DNA of 64,000 nt from Kofleriaceae bacterium (GTDB lineage Bacteria; Myxococcota_A; Polyangia; Haliangiales; Haliangiaceae). Shown here one piece after another: positions 20,301-29,804 of the stretch. The stretch covers positions 1 through 64,000 of the forward strand of contig JAGPCY010000005.1 of assembly GCA_018057825.1 (NCBI GenBank), read 5' to 3'. The notes under the pieces were generated by a model. It made no database searches. It worked only from the letters and a program-made list of their open reading frames with translations, and had not been told where the DNA came from. Each line of letters starts with the position of its first letter. Positions within the stretch are counted from its first letter, which is position 1. A program made the position numbers and the translations under genes.

Positions 20301-20390
20301 TTCGTGGACCCGCTTGCCGACGGTCAACACCAGCGCGAGCGCGGCGGCGGTGACGACCAAGATCACGTGCAGCGACAGGCGACGGCGCAT
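17361..20390 (-). CDS. CtpA/Prc-type S41 tail-specific protease with CARDB-like, SH3 and Ig-like C-terminal domains
   Basis: A 1009-residue periplasmic protease. Order: signal anchor (about residues 7-26), Prc N-terminal region, PDZ (about 175-260, IDRKLMVVRPMKNTPAGRAG), S41 core with the catalytic Ser in NSGSASASE and the Lys about 25 residues later in GTRSFGKGSVQ, then two CARDB-like beta repeats, a bacterial SH3 domain (ELREGASADA ... GAPGFVATRAIGR) and a final Ig-like domain. Classical Ctp proteases end soon after S41 (about 400-500 residues), so the ~500-residue adhesive tail is unusual and suggests binding to peptidoglycan or a partner. The ATG at 20390 starts MRRRLSLHV just before the membrane segment and is preceded by a -10 box. 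It is divergent from the sigma factor gene. Confidence 0.9.
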   Translation of the reverse strand: MRRRLSLHVILVVTAAALALVLTVGKRVHEGVSGVAFSTPSAWAAPGTAAVPRHDLSELKAFHLTLIRIKEAYVDPSRIDPKKMLYQALDSVQLNIPEVLVEPDEAADRLTVVVNDKRQTFSTADVDSPWRLAKTLKQIFAFVEPNMNPGADLAAVEYAAVNGMLETLDPHSVLMDPEAARELDASTSGKFGGLGIVIRMIDRKLMVVRPMKNTPAGRAGIKAGDHIVKIDHQSTDVLTSDEAVDRMRGKPETPVTLWISRKGVADPMRFDLIRAEISSESVRAKLLDGGVGLIKISNFQGSTGAETDRALTELRAGGATGIILDLRGNPGGLLDQAVTTADLFVDRGTIVTTVKGGQRKPRRAERGDAETNFPVVVLINSGSASASEIVAGALKNLDRALIVGTRSFGKGSVQQLYRNDRDGTTLKLTVEQYLTPGDRSIQGVGIVPDVALARQFVPADNDGPEDFLRLLPPTRSWGEKDLDAHLTSSFAKDTDQPSYELPFLYEKPKDRPADAPPPTDDDDPDDDIVMDFETVLARDLLVEAGADDRPAMIKAARALITKRRVAEEAKLGAALGKLGVDWSAPPATAEPPAKLTATVALDQPGPLAPGAKVAMTATVTNSGAGPAYRVHLRTHADDGIFDDDELVIGKVAPGQTRTFTTWVEVPKDAIRRVDRLTFDLAEARGATAPVPPVSVAIEAAPRPTFAYRHQLIDEGNGDGLLQRRERHRMRVSVRNTGDGPATETTAVLRNASGDGVVLDSSRMEIGELPAGGEKTVEFAFTVQPDLVGDTADIELVIYDAQVGAQSGEKLKFPVMSSGAAVVAAGGVVEAKANNTELREGASADAAVIATAARGTRWKVLGTVGPWTKVELDDGAPGFVATRAIGRSGGKPGGSVTARYQVTPPTIRVSTPTHDTTAARLTLTGTVTDDTHVEDVYVFVANSAAKIQTRKVLYRSNRGGADPRTLALSGEIPLWPGSNVITIVARESADVKTMSTTVVYRDAPTTAAAP

Positions 20391-20396
20391 TGTCTC

Positions 20397-20402
20397 AGTA
20401 TA
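20397..20402 (-). promoter_or_regulatory. -10 box TATACT, 6 nt before ATG of the CtpA gene
   Basis: On the minus strand TATACT, then 6 nt, then the ATG at 20390. An ATGGCA hexamer 17 nt further upstream (20420-20425) matches four of six bases of a -35 box. Confidence 0.5.
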
Positions 20403-20457
20403 AGCGGCGGCCGACGCTCTGCCATTCCCGCCGCGGTCGGCGCGGTGTGCCGACGTG

Positions 20458-20463
20458 TAGTAT
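20458..20463 (+). promoter_or_regulatory. -10 box TAGTAT, 9 nt before ATG of rpoH
   Basis: TAGTAT, then 9 nt, then the ATG at 20473, suggesting a leaderless or nearly leaderless sigma-factor mRNA. No clear -35 element. Confidence 0.45.
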
Positions 20464-20472
20464 GGTGCGGCC

Positions 20473-21630
<1,158 letters not shown>

Positions 21631-21635
21631 ACGCC

Positions 21636-22487
21636 ATGGCGCCCGGCACGCTGTGGGTGGTCGCGACCCCGATCGGCAACCTCGACGATCTGTCGCCGCG
21701 GGCGGCCCAGGCCCTGCGCGACGCCGAGGTGATCGCCGCCGAGGACACCCGCCGGGTCGCGATCCTCCTCGATCATCTCGGCTGCGGCGGCGGCCGCGAC
21801 GTCCGCTCGACCTTCGACGGCAACGAGGCGGCGCGGGCCGAGGAGCTGGCCGGGGTGCTGGCGGCGGGGCGCTCGGTCGCGCTGGTGTCCGACGCCGGCA
21901 CGCCGGGGGTGTCGGACCCGGGCGCCCGCGTGGTGCGCGCCGCGATCGCGGTCGGCGCGCCGGTGGTGGTCATCCCTGGGCCGGTCGCGGCGATCGCGGC
22001 GCTGGTGGCCAGCGGCCTGCCCACCGATCGGTTCCTGTTCCTCGGCTTTCCACCGCGCGACGCCGGACCGCGCGCCGAGCTGGCCGGATCGCTCGTGGGC
22101 GAGCGCGCGACCATGTTGTTCTACGAGGCGCCGGATCGGGTCGGCGCGACCCTGGCGACCCTGGCCGCGGCCTGGGGCGACGACCGCGCGGCGTGTGTGT
22201 CGCGCGAGCTGACCAAGCGCTACGAGGAGCACCTCCGCGGCACCCTGGGCGAGCTGGCGGCGCGGTTCGCCGACGTCCCGCCTCGCGGCGAGTGCGTGAT
22301 CGCGGTGGCCGGCGCGACCGCCGAGGTGCGGGCGCCGGTCGACGTCGACGCCGAGGTCCGCGCGCTCTTGGCGACCGGCCTGGGTCCCAAGGACGTGGCC
22401 CAGCGGCTGGTGGTCAAGACCGGACGGCCGCGCCGCGAGCTGTACCAGCTCGCGCTCGCCCTGGCCCGCGAGGTCGCGCCGCGGTGA
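21636..22487 (+). CDS. rsmI: 16S rRNA (cytidine-1402-2'-O)-methyltransferase
   Basis: SAM-dependent tetrapyrrole-methylase-fold enzyme that 2'-O-methylates C1402 in the ribosomal P site. The protein (283 residues) has [17 protein letters not shown] at the start, AEDTRR (about 35-40), [12 protein letters not shown] (about 85-96) and [11 protein letters not shown] (about 112-122), and ends with the usual short RsmI C-terminal domain (about 235-283). The ATG at 21636 gives the typical N-terminus; a GTG at 21627 that overlaps the rpoH stop would add three residues and is an alternative. Tightly packed with rpoH upstream and the M16 peptidase gene downstream. Confidence 0.93.
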   Translation: MAPGTLWVVATPIGNLDDLSPRAAQALRDAEVIAAEDTRRVAILLDHLGCGGGRDVRSTFDGNEAARAEELAGVLAAGRSVALVSDAGTPGVSDPGARVVRAAIAVGAPVVVIPGPVAAIAALVASGLPTDRFLFLGFPPRDAGPRAELAGSLVGERATMLFYEAPDRVGATLATLAAAWGDDRAACVSRELTKRYEEHLRGTLGELAARFADVPPRGECVIAVAGATAEVRAPVDVDAEVRALLATGLGPKDVAQRLVVKTGRPRRELYQLALALAREVAPR

Positions 22488-23806
22488 TGCCCCCGAGCAC
22501 CAGCGCGCCGATCACCTGGGACGGCGAGCTGCCGCGGCTGGCGGTCGAGCGCTTCACCCTGGCCTCGGGCCTCGAGGTCGTGGTCCACACCGATCGCGCG
22601 AGCCCGATGGTCGCGGTGTGGATGGGCTATCGGGTCGGCAGCTCCGACGAGGGCGACGGCGACAGCGGCTTCGCCCACCTGTTCGAGCACATGTTCAAGA
22701 ACTCGCTGCACCTGGGCGGGCGCCACCACTACCAGATCCTGCGCGAGGCCGGCGCGATCGACGCCAACGCCCAGACCGGCACCGATCGCACCGTGTACCA
22801 CGAGACCGTGCCGCAGCCGGCGCTGGCCACCGCGCTGTGGCTCGAGGCCGATCGCATGGGCTACTTCCTGCCGGCCCTCGACGACGAGCGCCTGCGCGCG
22901 CAGATCGCGGTGGTGCGCAGCGAACGGCGCCAGCGCTACGAGAACGCGCCCTACGGCCCCGAGCGCTTCGCGGTGGCCGAGGCCCTGTACCCCGACGGCC
23001 ACCCGCTGCGCTACCTGACGATCGGCCGCCACCAGGACATCGCGGCGGCGACCGTCGCGCGGTGCGCGCAGTTCTACCGGACCTGGTACGTGCCGGCCAA
23101 CGCCACCCTGGTCCTGGCCGGCGACGTCGACGCCGCCGAGGCCGAGGTCGCGTGCGCGCGCTGGTTCGGCTCGTTCCCGCCGTCGGTGCGTCCGTCGCGC
23201 CGGACCTGGCCGACGCCGATCGTCACCGGCCGACCGCGCCAGGTCGTCGGCGATCCGCTGGCCGCCCTGGGGCGGGTCCGGCGGGCGTGGATCGGCCCGG
23301 TCGCCGACAGCGATGACGCCGCGGCCCTCGAGGCGCTGGCGATCGCCTGGGCCCTGCCGGGCTCGGGGCGGCTGTGGCGAGCCCTGGTCCACGAGCGGCG
23401 CTGGGCCCAGCGGGTCGGCGTCGGGGTCACCGCCGGGCGGCTCGGCGGCGAGGTCCACGTCACCGTCGATCTGGCGCCGGGCGCCGATCCGGCAGCGGTC
23501 GGCGCGATCCTCGATCAGGCGCTGGCCGCGGTCCACGCTGGCGACGTCGATCCGCGGGCGGTGGCGCGGGCGACCCGACGCCGCGAGGCCGCGCTCCTGT
23601 GGCGCCTCGACGGGCTGGCGCGGCGGGCGTCGTTACTCCTGACCGCCGAGCTGACCTCCGGTGGCCCCGACGGGATCGCCCTGGCGATCGCCCGGGCCCG
23701 GCGCGTCGACGCGGTGGCGGTGGCGGCGGCGGCGCGACGCTGGCTCGACCCCGACCGCATGGTCGAGGTGGTCACCGAGCCGCGGCGCCTTGTCGCGAGC
23801 GCTTGA
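22487..23806 (+). CDS. M16 family zinc peptidase (processing-peptidase-like, single unit)
   Basis: A 439-residue protein with the inverted zinc motif HLFEH at residues 64-68 and the distal Glu in the VVRSERRQRYEN segment (about 144-155), so it should be catalytically competent. The N- and C-terminal M16 halves are both present; the length equals the beta-subunit class of mitochondrial or bacterial processing peptidases. There is no signal peptide at the chosen ATG (22487), which shares its A with the TGA of rsmI (TGATG). Many myxobacterial M16 peptidases come in pairs with an inactive partner; no partner is adjacent here. Confidence 0.88.
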   Translation: MPPSTSAPITWDGELPRLAVERFTLASGLEVVVHTDRASPMVAVWMGYRVGSSDEGDGDSGFAHLFEHMFKNSLHLGGRHHYQILREAGAIDANAQTGTDRTVYHETVPQPALATALWLEADRMGYFLPALDDERLRAQIAVVRSERRQRYENAPYGPERFAVAEALYPDGHPLRYLTIGRHQDIAAATVARCAQFYRTWYVPANATLVLAGDVDAAEAEVACARWFGSFPPSVRPSRRTWPTPIVTGRPRQVVGDPLAALGRVRRAWIGPVADSDDAAALEALAIAWALPGSGRLWRALVHERRWAQRVGVGVTAGRLGGEVHVTVDLAPGADPAAVGAILDQALAAVHAGDVDPRAVARATRRREAALLWRLDGLARRASLLLTAELTSGGPDGIALAIARARRVDAVAVAAAARRWLDPDRMVEVVTEPRRLVASA

Positions 23807-23824
23807 CGTGGGCGGCCCGCGATC

Positions 23825-23830
23825 TACCGT
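23825..23830 (+). promoter_or_regulatory. -10 box TACCGT, 6 nt before ATG of the copper chaperone gene
   Basis: TACCGT, then 6 nt, then the ATG at 23837. I looked for a CueR-like dyad upstream and saw none that is convincing. Confidence 0.4.
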
Positions 23831-23836
23831 CGGGCT

Positions 23837-24037
23837 ATGACCGAGTTCGCGCTGGCCATCGACGGCATGCACTGCGGCGCCTGCGTGCGGCGGGTCCAGG
23901 CCGCGCTGGCCAAGACCCCCGGCCTGGTGGTCGAGGTGGTCGAGGTCGGGCGGGCGCGCGGCAAGCTCGCCGGCGGCACCGTCGACGCCGCGATCGCCGC
24001 GGTCACCGCCGCCGGCTACCCGGCGCGCGTCGAGTAG
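23837..24037 (+). CDS. copZ: CopZ-like copper chaperone (HMA domain)
   Basis: A 66-residue stand-alone heavy-metal-associated domain with the copper ligands in GMHCGAC (residues 10-16). The family binds Cu(I) through the two cysteines and hands it to a P-type ATPase; the ATPase gene follows two bases after the stop codon, which supports that role directly. The loop 5 Tyr of copper-specific HMA domains is present in AGYPARVE. The symbol is used by homology of domain and context; other soft metals are possible. Confidence 0.85.
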   Translation: MTEFALAIDGMHCGACVRRVQAALAKTPGLVVEVVEVGRARGKLAGGTVDAAIAAVTAAGYPARVE

Positions 24038-24039
24038 CG

Positions 24040-26292
24040 ATGGCCGATCCGACGCCGATCACGCTCCCGATCGGCGGCATGACCTGCGCGGCCTGCCAGA
24101 GCCACGTCGAGAAGGCCCTGCGCGGTCGCCCCGGGGTCCACGACGTCACGGTCAACCTGGTGACTCGGTCCGCCCACCTGACGATCGATCCTGCGATGGC
24201 CGACGTCGCCGCGCTGGTCGCCGCGGTCGACGACGCCGGCTACCACGCCGAGGCGCCGCTGCCCGACGACGACGTGATCGCCCGCCAGCTCGCCGACGAT
24301 CGCGAGCGCCGGCGCGAGGTCCGGGGCTGGGCGGTGCGCGCCGCGGTCAGCCTGGTGGCCATGGGCGGCGTCATGATCGCGGCGGCGCCGCTGCCCCACG
24401 GCCACGATCGCCTGGCCCACGCGCTGGCGCCGCCGATGACCAACGCGGCGCGCGCCCTCGCGCCCGGGCTGTGGGCGATCGCGCCGACCACGCTGGCGAT
24501 CGCGCTCCTCGTCGTGACCGCGGCGATCGCCGGGCTCGCCGGGTGGCCGATCTGGCGCGCCGGGGTCGCGTCGCTGGTCCGCCGGGCCCCGGCGATGGAC
24601 GCGCTGGTGACCCTGGGCGCCGCCGCGGCGATGGCGATCTCGGTGGCCTACGTCGCCGGCGCGGGCGGCGGCTTCTACGCCGAGGGCGTCCTCGGCATCC
24701 TCGGCTTCGTCGCGGTCGGGCGGGCGATCGAGGCCGCGGCGCGCCGACGCACCACCAGCGCCCTCGACGCGCTGGCCCGGTTGGTCGCGCCGCGCGCCCG
24801 GATCGTCGACGACGATGGCGGTGAGCGCGAGCTGGCGACCGCCGACCTGCGCCGCGGAGACCTCTTGGTGATCCGGCCCGGCGAGCGGATCGCCGCCGAC
24901 GCGGTGATCGAGGCCGGGGCCACCGAGGTCGACGAGGGCCTGGTCACCGGCGAGGCGGTGCCGGTGCCGCGCGGCGTCGGGCAGCGGATCTTGGCCGGCA
25001 CGATCAACGGTCCGGGCGCGGTGCGGGCCAAGGTGGAGGCCGCCGCCGGCGCCAGCACCGTGGCCAAGATGATCGCCGCGGTCCGCGCCGCCCAGGGCGG
25101 TCGCGCGCCGACCCAGCGCCTGGCCGATCAGGTGAGCGCGGTCTTCGTGCCGATCGCGATCGGCCTCGCGCTGGCCACCGCGGTCGGTTGGTTGCTCGCC
25201 GGCGCCGACGGCGCGGTCGCCCTCGAGCGCGCCGCCACGGTGCTGGTGATCGCGTGCCCGTGCGCGCTTGGCCTCGCGGTCCCGACCGCGGTCATGGTGG
25301 CGTCGGGGCGCGCGGCCCGGCGCGGCGCGCTGATCAAGGAGCCGGCGGTGCTCGAGCGCCTGGCGGCGATCGAGCGGGTGGTCTTCGACAAGACCGGAAC
25401 CCTGACGGCGGGCGCGCCGACCGTGATCGCGATCGAGGCGGAGGCCGACGCGCTGGCCGCGGCCGCCGCGGTCGAGGCCGGCAGTGAACATCCGCTGGCG
25501 CGCGCGGTCGTCGCCGAGGCCCGGGCCCGCGGGCTGGTGGTCGGCGCCGCCGAGGACGTGGTCGCCGTGCCCGGCGCCGGGGTGCGCGGGCGGGTCGGCG
25601 GACGCGCGGTCGCGGTCGGTACGCCGGCGCTGATCGCCGCGGCCGGCGGCGCGGCCGGCGCGGCCGCCGCGCTGGCCGATCGCCTGGCGGCCGACGGCGC
25701 CACCCCGATGCTGATCGCGATCGACGGCGCGCTGGTCGGCGGGCTGGCGGTACGCGATCCGGTGCGCCCGGACGCCACCGCCGCGGTCGCGGCGCTGACC
25801 CGGCGCGGCCTCGCGGTCGCCTTGATCAGCGGCGATCGCGCCGAGGCGGTCGCGCGGGTCGCCCGCGAGGTCGGGATCACCGACGTCGCCGCGGCGATCG
25901 ATCCGGCCGGCAAGCTCGAGCGGGTCCGGGCCGTGCCCCACACGCTCATGGTCGGCGACGGCTACAACGACGCGCCGGCCCTGGCCGCGGCGGCGGTCGG
26001 GGTCGCCCTCGGCACCGGCGTCGACGTCGCCGCGGCGGCCGCCGACGTGACCCTGGTCCGGCCGTCGCTGACGGTGGTAGACGAGCTGGTCGGCATCGGC
26101 CGGGCCGCGGTCCGGGCGATGCGGATCAACCTGGCCTGGGCCTTCGCGTACAACCTCGCGGCGCTGCCCTTGGCGGCCGGGCTCCTGGCCGGCTGGGGCC
26201 TGGTGGTGTCGCCGATGGTGGCGTCGATGCTGATGGCGATGTCGTCGGTGTCGGTGGTCGCGTCGAGCCTGGTGTTCGCGAGCCGGCGGTAG
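24040..26292 (+). CDS. copA: Copper-exporting P1B-type ATPase
   Basis: A 750-residue ATPase. One HMA domain with GMTCAAC (Cys16, Cys19), then two N-terminal helices, the A-domain with LVTGEAVPV (TGE), the membrane copper site CPC in [18 protein letters not shown], the phosphorylation site DKTGTLT, the N-domain [11 protein letters not shown] (HP motif), and [10 protein letters not shown]. The CPC motif plus the last-helix pattern [15 protein letters not shown] (the NY...MSxxS class of P1B-1) indicates Cu(I). The start ATG at 24040 lies two bases after the chaperone stop. Membrane-embedded; exports copper from the cytoplasm. A hexanucleotide array begins five bases past its stop. Confidence 0.94.
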   Translation: MADPTPITLPIGGMTCAACQSHVEKALRGRPGVHDVTVNLVTRSAHLTIDPAMADVAALVAAVDDAGYHAEAPLPDDDVIARQLADDRERRREVRGWAVRAAVSLVAMGGVMIAAAPLPHGHDRLAHALAPPMTNAARALAPGLWAIAPTTLAIALLVVTAAIAGLAGWPIWRAGVASLVRRAPAMDALVTLGAAAAMAISVAYVAGAGGGFYAEGVLGILGFVAVGRAIEAAARRRTTSALDALARLVAPRARIVDDDGGERELATADLRRGDLLVIRPGERIAADAVIEAGATEVDEGLVTGEAVPVPRGVGQRILAGTINGPGAVRAKVEAAAGASTVAKMIAAVRAAQGGRAPTQRLADQVSAVFVPIAIGLALATAVGWLLAGADGAVALERAATVLVIACPCALGLAVPTAVMVASGRAARRGALIKEPAVLERLAAIERVVFDKTGTLTAGAPTVIAIEAEADALAAAAAVEAGSEHPLARAVVAEARARGLVVGAAEDVVAVPGAGVRGRVGGRAVAVGTPALIAAAGGAAGAAAALADRLAADGATPMLIAIDGALVGGLAVRDPVRPDATAAVAALTRRGLAVALISGDRAEAVARVAREVGITDVAAAIDPAGKLERVRAVPHTLMVGDGYNDAPALAAAAVGVALGTGVDVAAAAADVTLVRPSLTVVDELVGIGRAAVRAMRINLAWAFAYNLAALPLAAGLLAGWGLVVSPMVASMLMAMSSVSVVASSLVFASRR

Positions 26293-26296
26293 GGGT

Positions 26297-26496
26297 GACG
26301 GAGGCGGAGGCCGAGACCGAGACCGAGGCGGAGACCGAGGCGGAGACCGAGGCGGAGACCGAGGCCGAGACCGAGGCGGAGGCCGAGACCGAGACCGAGG
26401 CAGAGACCGAGGCGGAGACCGAGACCGAGGCGGAGGCCGACACCGAGACCGAGGCGGAGACCGAGACCGAGACCGAGGCGGAGACCGAGACCGAGG
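26297..26496 (+). repeat. Hexanucleotide array GAGRCC/GAGGCG (array 2)
   Basis: About 33 tandem six-base units, GAGACC, GAGGCC and GAGGCG, with one GACACC variant, starting five bases after the copA stop codon. Read in one frame it gives Glu-Ala/Glu-Thr repeats without a stop, but it lacks a ribosome binding site and is not credible as a gene. It separates copA from the nhaA promoter. Confidence 0.85.
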
Positions 26497-26540
26497 ATGA
26501 GCATCGCCCGCGTGGGCTTGCCGCTCGCGCAGGGCGTGGA

Positions 26541-26546
26541 TAGAGT
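26541..26546 (+). promoter_or_regulatory. Candidate -10 box TAGAGT for nhaA
   Basis: TAGAGT lies 80 bp before the nhaA ATG, so unlike most genes here the transcript would have a leader of roughly 70 nt, which contains a perfect palindrome (26572-26588) and a strong GAGGAG ribosome binding site (26615-26620). Confidence 0.35.
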
Positions 26547-26571
26547 GACGGCCACACCGGGAGAAGAGCGG

Positions 26572-26588
26572 CTCGATCGACGATCGAG
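26572..26588. promoter_or_regulatory. 17-bp perfect palindrome in the nhaA leader
   Basis: CTCGATCG-A-CGATCGAG, with eight-base arms around one central base, located between the candidate nhaA -10 box and the start codon. It could be an operator or an RNA hairpin in the leader. No known regulator site is recognised. Confidence 0.4.
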
Positions 26589-26626
26589 TGGACGGACGGT
26601 GCCCCCCCTGACCCGAGGAGCACGTC

Positions 26627-28015
26627 ATGGCCGGTCCCCCGAGTTCTCTGCCCCCCGAGGCGCGTCGCCCGGTCGTTCGGGTCGTCCGCGCCCTGGCGCG
26701 CCCGGTCGAGCGGTTCCTCGCGATCGAGGCCGCCAGCGGCATCGTGCTGTTGATCGCCGCGGCGATCGCGCTTCTGTGGGCCAACTCGCCGGCTGGCGAC
26801 GCCTACCACGACCTGTGGCACACCCAGGTCGCCGTGGGCTTCGGCGAGCACGTGGTGTCGGCGTCGCTGCACTACGTCGTCAACGACATCTTCATGGCGA
26901 TCTTCTTCTTCGTGGTCGGCCTCGAGATCCGCCGCGAGCTCCACGGCGGTGAGCTGTCCGAGCTGCGCCGCGCCGCCCTGCCGATCGTCGCCGCGCTGGG
27001 TGGGATGATGGTGCCAGCCCTGACCTACGTCGCGCTGGCGCCGGCCGAGGCCCGGGCGGGCTGGGGCGTGCCGATGGCCACCGACATCGCGTTCGCGGTC
27101 GGGGTCCTGGCGCTCCTCGGCAAGCGCGTGCCGCCGGCCCTGCGCATCTTGCTCCTCGCCGTCGCGATCATCGACGACATCGGCGCGATCATCGTGATCG
27201 CGGTGTTCTACTCGTCGGGGCTGTCGGGGCAGGGCTTCGCGATGGCCGGCCTGGGCATCGCGGCGATCCTGGTACTGCAGGCCCTGGGCGTGCGTCGGGC
27301 CCTGGCCTACGTGCCGGCCGGCGCGCTGGTGTGGATCGGCGTCGCCAAGGCCGGCGTCCACCCGACGATCGCCGGGGTCATCATCGGGCTCCTGACGCCG
27401 GCCCGGGCCTGGTACGGCGTGCCCCGGTTCCTCGAGGAGAGCCGCCGGCAACTGGCGACCATCGAGGCCGGCGGTGGTCACGGCCACGAGCTCGACCAGC
27501 CGATGGCCGAGCTGGCGCGTGCCCACCGCGAGGCCACGCCGCCGGTCGAGCGCATCCTCCACATCCTTCACCCCTGGGTCGCGTACCTGATCATGCCGGT
27601 GTTCGCGCTGGCCAACGCCGGCGTGGTCCTCGACGGCCTCGATCTCGGCGCCGCGCCCGGCGCGTTCTTCGGCGTCGTGGCCGGGCTGGTGATCGGCAAG
27701 CCCCTCGGCGTCCTGGCGGCCTGCGCGCTGGCGCTCCGCCTCGGCGTCGCGCAGCTCCCGCGCGGCGTCGACATCCGTGGCCTGGTGGTGGTCGGCATGG
27801 TCGCCGGCGTCGGCTTCACGATGGCGCTGTTCATCGCCGCGCTGGCGTTCCCGGCCGACCCGACGCTCCACGGCGTCGCCAAGCTCGGCGTGCTGGTGGC
27901 CTCGGCGATCGCGGCGATCGGGGCCTTCGCCTACGGGCGCCTGGCCTTGCCGGCGGCACCGTCGGCGGGCGCCGCCGCGACCGCCCACGAGGCCGAGGCC
28001 TCAACCCAGGCGTGA
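26627..28015 (+). CDS. nhaA: NhaA-type Na+/H+ antiporter
   Basis: A 462-residue, roughly twelve-helix inner-membrane antiporter that exchanges Na+ (or Li+) for protons in pH and salt homeostasis. Diagnostic segments: FFFVVGLEIRREL (about residues 90-102), PMATDIAFAVGVLALLG (about 145-161) and the ion-binding Asp pair in VAIIDDIGAI (about 180-185). The loop of about 60 residues with GGGHGHELDQ is longer than in E. coli. The ATG at 26627 is preceded by GAGGAG. The last five codons overlap the end of the convergent hemerythrin gene. A gene like this fits a salt-tolerant lifestyle but does not prove it. Confidence 0.94.
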   Translation: MAGPPSSLPPEARRPVVRVVRALARPVERFLAIEAASGIVLLIAAAIALLWANSPAGDAYHDLWHTQVAVGFGEHVVSASLHYVVNDIFMAIFFFVVGLEIRRELHGGELSELRRAALPIVAALGGMMVPALTYVALAPAEARAGWGVPMATDIAFAVGVLALLGKRVPPALRILLLAVAIIDDIGAIIVIAVFYSSGLSGQGFAMAGLGIAAILVLQALGVRRALAYVPAGALVWIGVAKAGVHPTIAGVIIGLLTPARAWYGVPRFLEESRRQLATIEAGGGHGHELDQPMAELARAHREATPPVERILHILHPWVAYLIMPVFALANAGVVLDGLDLGAAPGAFFGVVAGLVIGKPLGVLAACALALRLGVAQLPRGVDIRGLVVVGMVAGVGFTMALFIAALAFPADPTLHGVAKLGVLVASAIAAIGAFAYGRLALPAAPSAGAAATAHEAEASTQA

Positions 28016-28567
28016 GCCACCACCGCCACCACCGCCGCGCCCACCACCGCCACCACGCCCGCCGCCGCCGCCGCGCCGCGCGTCGAGGGCGGCCAGGAGC
28101 TCGCCGTCCTTCGCCGTGAGGACGCCGGCGTGGCTGGCGAACAGCGCGTCCTCGCGGCCAGCGTGGGCGCGGTAGCGCGCGGCCGCGTCGCGGACCGCGG
28201 CCGCGAAGGTCGCCGCGGTCGCCTGGTCGGGCACCCGCTCGTGCCAGGCCGCGATCTGCTCGGCCAGGGCCGCGAAGCTCGCGATCAGCGCCGGGTGCTC
28301 GGCGGTCAACGCCGCCAGGTCGGCGACCGCCGCCGGCGCCGCGGTCGCCAGGGCCGGGAACACCAGCTCGTCCTCGTCGCCGAAGTGGCGCGGCGCCGAG
28401 CGCGTGAGGAAGCCGATCGCGTCGATCGCCTCCTCGACGTCGGTCATGCCGCCGACCCCGGAGGCCAGGCGCTCGCCGGCGCCGAGCAGGCCATCGAGGC
28501 GCTCGTCGTGCCGGCGGTGAGCGCGATCGAGCTGGGCAAATGCGGTCGCTGGTCGCACGCGATCCAT
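28001..28567 (-). CDS. Hemerythrin HHE-domain protein with glycine-rich tail
   Basis: A 188-residue all-helical protein with the ligand series of a hemerythrin-like di-iron site: His-bearing helices with [11 protein letters not shown] (about 17-27), [15 protein letters not shown] (about 59-73), [10 protein letters not shown] (about 89-98) and [12 protein letters not shown] (about 131-142). Such cytoplasmic proteins bind oxygen or act in redox and nitrosative stress. The last ~22 residues are nearly pure glycine with a few arginines, an unusual tail. It overlaps the nhaA 3' end by 15 bp. The start ATG at 28567 is the only good one and there is no clear ribosome binding site. Confidence 0.83.
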   Translation of the reverse strand: MDRVRPATAFAQLDRAHRRHDERLDGLLGAGERLASGVGGMTDVEEAIDAIGFLTRSAPRHFGDEDELVFPALATAAPAAVADLAALTAEHPALIASFAALAEQIAAWHERVPDQATAATFAAAVRDAAARYRAHAGREDALFASHAGVLTAKDGELLAALDARRGGGGGRGGGGGRGGGGGGGSRLG

Positions 28568-28600
28568 GCCGTGATTGCACCACAGCCTCGGCGCGCCAGC

Positions 28601-28606
28601 TACACT
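28601..28606 (+). promoter_or_regulatory. -10 box TACACT, 9 nt before ATG of trxB
   Basis: TACACT, then 9 nt, then the ATG at 28616; a clear example of the leaderless pattern. A TTGCAC hexamer at 28575-28580 is a possible -35, but its spacer of 20 nt is long. Confidence 0.5.
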
Positions 28607-28615
28607 GCACGCGCC

Positions 28616-29560
28616 ATGGCTTCACCCGTCGTCATCATCGGCAGCGGCCCCGCCGCTCACACCGCCGCGATCTACGCCGCCCGCGCCAACCTCGAGCCGA
28701 TCCTGTTCGAGGGCTGGATGGCCGGGGGCATCGCCGCCGGCGGTCAGCTCACCACCACCACCGACGTCGAGAACTTCCCCGGCTTCCCCGAGGGCATCGG
28801 TGGCCCCGAGCTGACCGACCGGTTCCGCGCCCAGTCGGCGCGCTTCGGCACCGTGATCCACACCGAGACCGTCACCCGGGTCGATCTGTCGAAGCGTCCG
28901 TTCACCTACGCGACCGACGAGCGCGAGGGCCAGGCCCAGACCCTGATCATCGCCACCGGCGCGACCGCCAAGCGCGACGACATCCCCGGCACCCGCGACG
29001 GCGAGCTGTGGCAGAAGGGGGTGTCGGCGTGCGCGGTGTGCGACGGCGCGCTGCCGATGTTCCGCGGCAAGCCGCTGTTCGTGATCGGCGGCGGCGACTC
29101 GGCGATGGAGGAGGCCGGCTTCCTCACCAAGTTCGCGTCCAAGGTCTACCTGGTCCACCGCCGCGACGAGCTGCGGGCGTCGAAGATCATGCAGGACCGC
29201 GCGCGCGCGAACGCCAAGATCGAGTTCCTGCTGTCGCACCAGGTCACCGCGGTCACCGGCGGCAACGTCGTGCAACAGGTCGCGGTCCGCGATCTCAAGA
29301 CCGGCGGCGAGCGGACGATCGACGCGGCCGGGCTGTTCTTCGCGATCGGCCACAAGCCCAACTCGGACTTCCTGGGCGGGCAGCTCGCCCTCGACGACGC
29401 CGGCTACATCGTGACGACGCCGGGCTCGACGGCGACCAGCGTGCCCGGCGTGTTCGCCGCCGGCGACGTCCAGGACAAGAAGTTCCGCCAGGCCATCACC
29501 GCGGCCGGCTCGGGCTGCATGGCGGCGCTCGAGGCCGAGCACTTTCTGGCGGCGCACTGA
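28616..29560 (+). CDS. trxB: Thioredoxin-disulfide reductase
   Basis: A 314-residue FAD/NADPH flavoprotein that reduces thioredoxin. FAD-binding [15 protein letters not shown] at residues 10-24, redox-active CAVC (Cys139, Cys142), NADPH-binding [10 protein letters not shown] (about 159-168), and the C-terminal FAD motif VFAAGDVQD. The usual bacterial form is about 310-320 residues, so this is full length. The ATG at 28616 starts exactly where the family begins and is preceded by a -10 box. A hexanucleotide array follows the stop after ten bases. Confidence 0.95.
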   Translation: MASPVVIIGSGPAAHTAAIYAARANLEPILFEGWMAGGIAAGGQLTTTTDVENFPGFPEGIGGPELTDRFRAQSARFGTVIHTETVTRVDLSKRPFTYATDEREGQAQTLIIATGATAKRDDIPGTRDGELWQKGVSACAVCDGALPMFRGKPLFVIGGGDSAMEEAGFLTKFASKVYLVHRRDELRASKIMQDRARANAKIEFLLSHQVTAVTGGNVVQQVAVRDLKTGGERTIDAAGLFFAIGHKPNSDFLGGQLALDDAGYIVTTPGSTATSVPGVFAAGDVQDKKFRQAITAAGSGCMAALEAEHFLAAH

Positions 29561-29570
29561 GGGCGAGGGC

Positions 29571-29797
29571 GGAGGCGGAGACCGAGGCGGAGGCGGAGGC
29601 CGAGGCCGAGACCGAGGCGGAGGCCGAGACCGAGACCGAGGCCGAGGCGGAGGCCGAGACCGAGACGGAGGCCGAGACCGAGGCCGAGACCGAGACCGAG
29701 ACCGAGGCCGAGACCGAGACCGAGACCGAGGCCGAGACCGAACCCGAGGCCGAGTCCGAGGCCGAGACCGAGGCGGAGGCCGAGTGGAGTCCGAGTG
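29571..29797 (+). repeat. Hexanucleotide array GAGRCC (array 3) between convergent genes
   Basis: About 37 six-base units, mostly GAGACC and GAGGCC with GAGGCG, GAACCC and GAGTCC variants, filling the whole gap between trxB (stop 29560) and the convergent M20 gene (stop 29805). No other structure is seen in this interval. Confidence 0.85.
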
Positions 29798-29804
29798 AGA
29801 GGTG

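Noticed and set aside
26297-26496. CRISPR-like array
   Set aside because: Units are six bases, without spacers, and no cas genes are present.
26295-26543. Possible Glu-Ala/Glu-Thr repeat protein encoded by array 2, and similar frames in arrays 3 and 7
   Set aside because: No ribosome binding site. The same repeat appears in different frames and orientations relative to genes elsewhere, and any six-base repeat without a stop gives such a frame.
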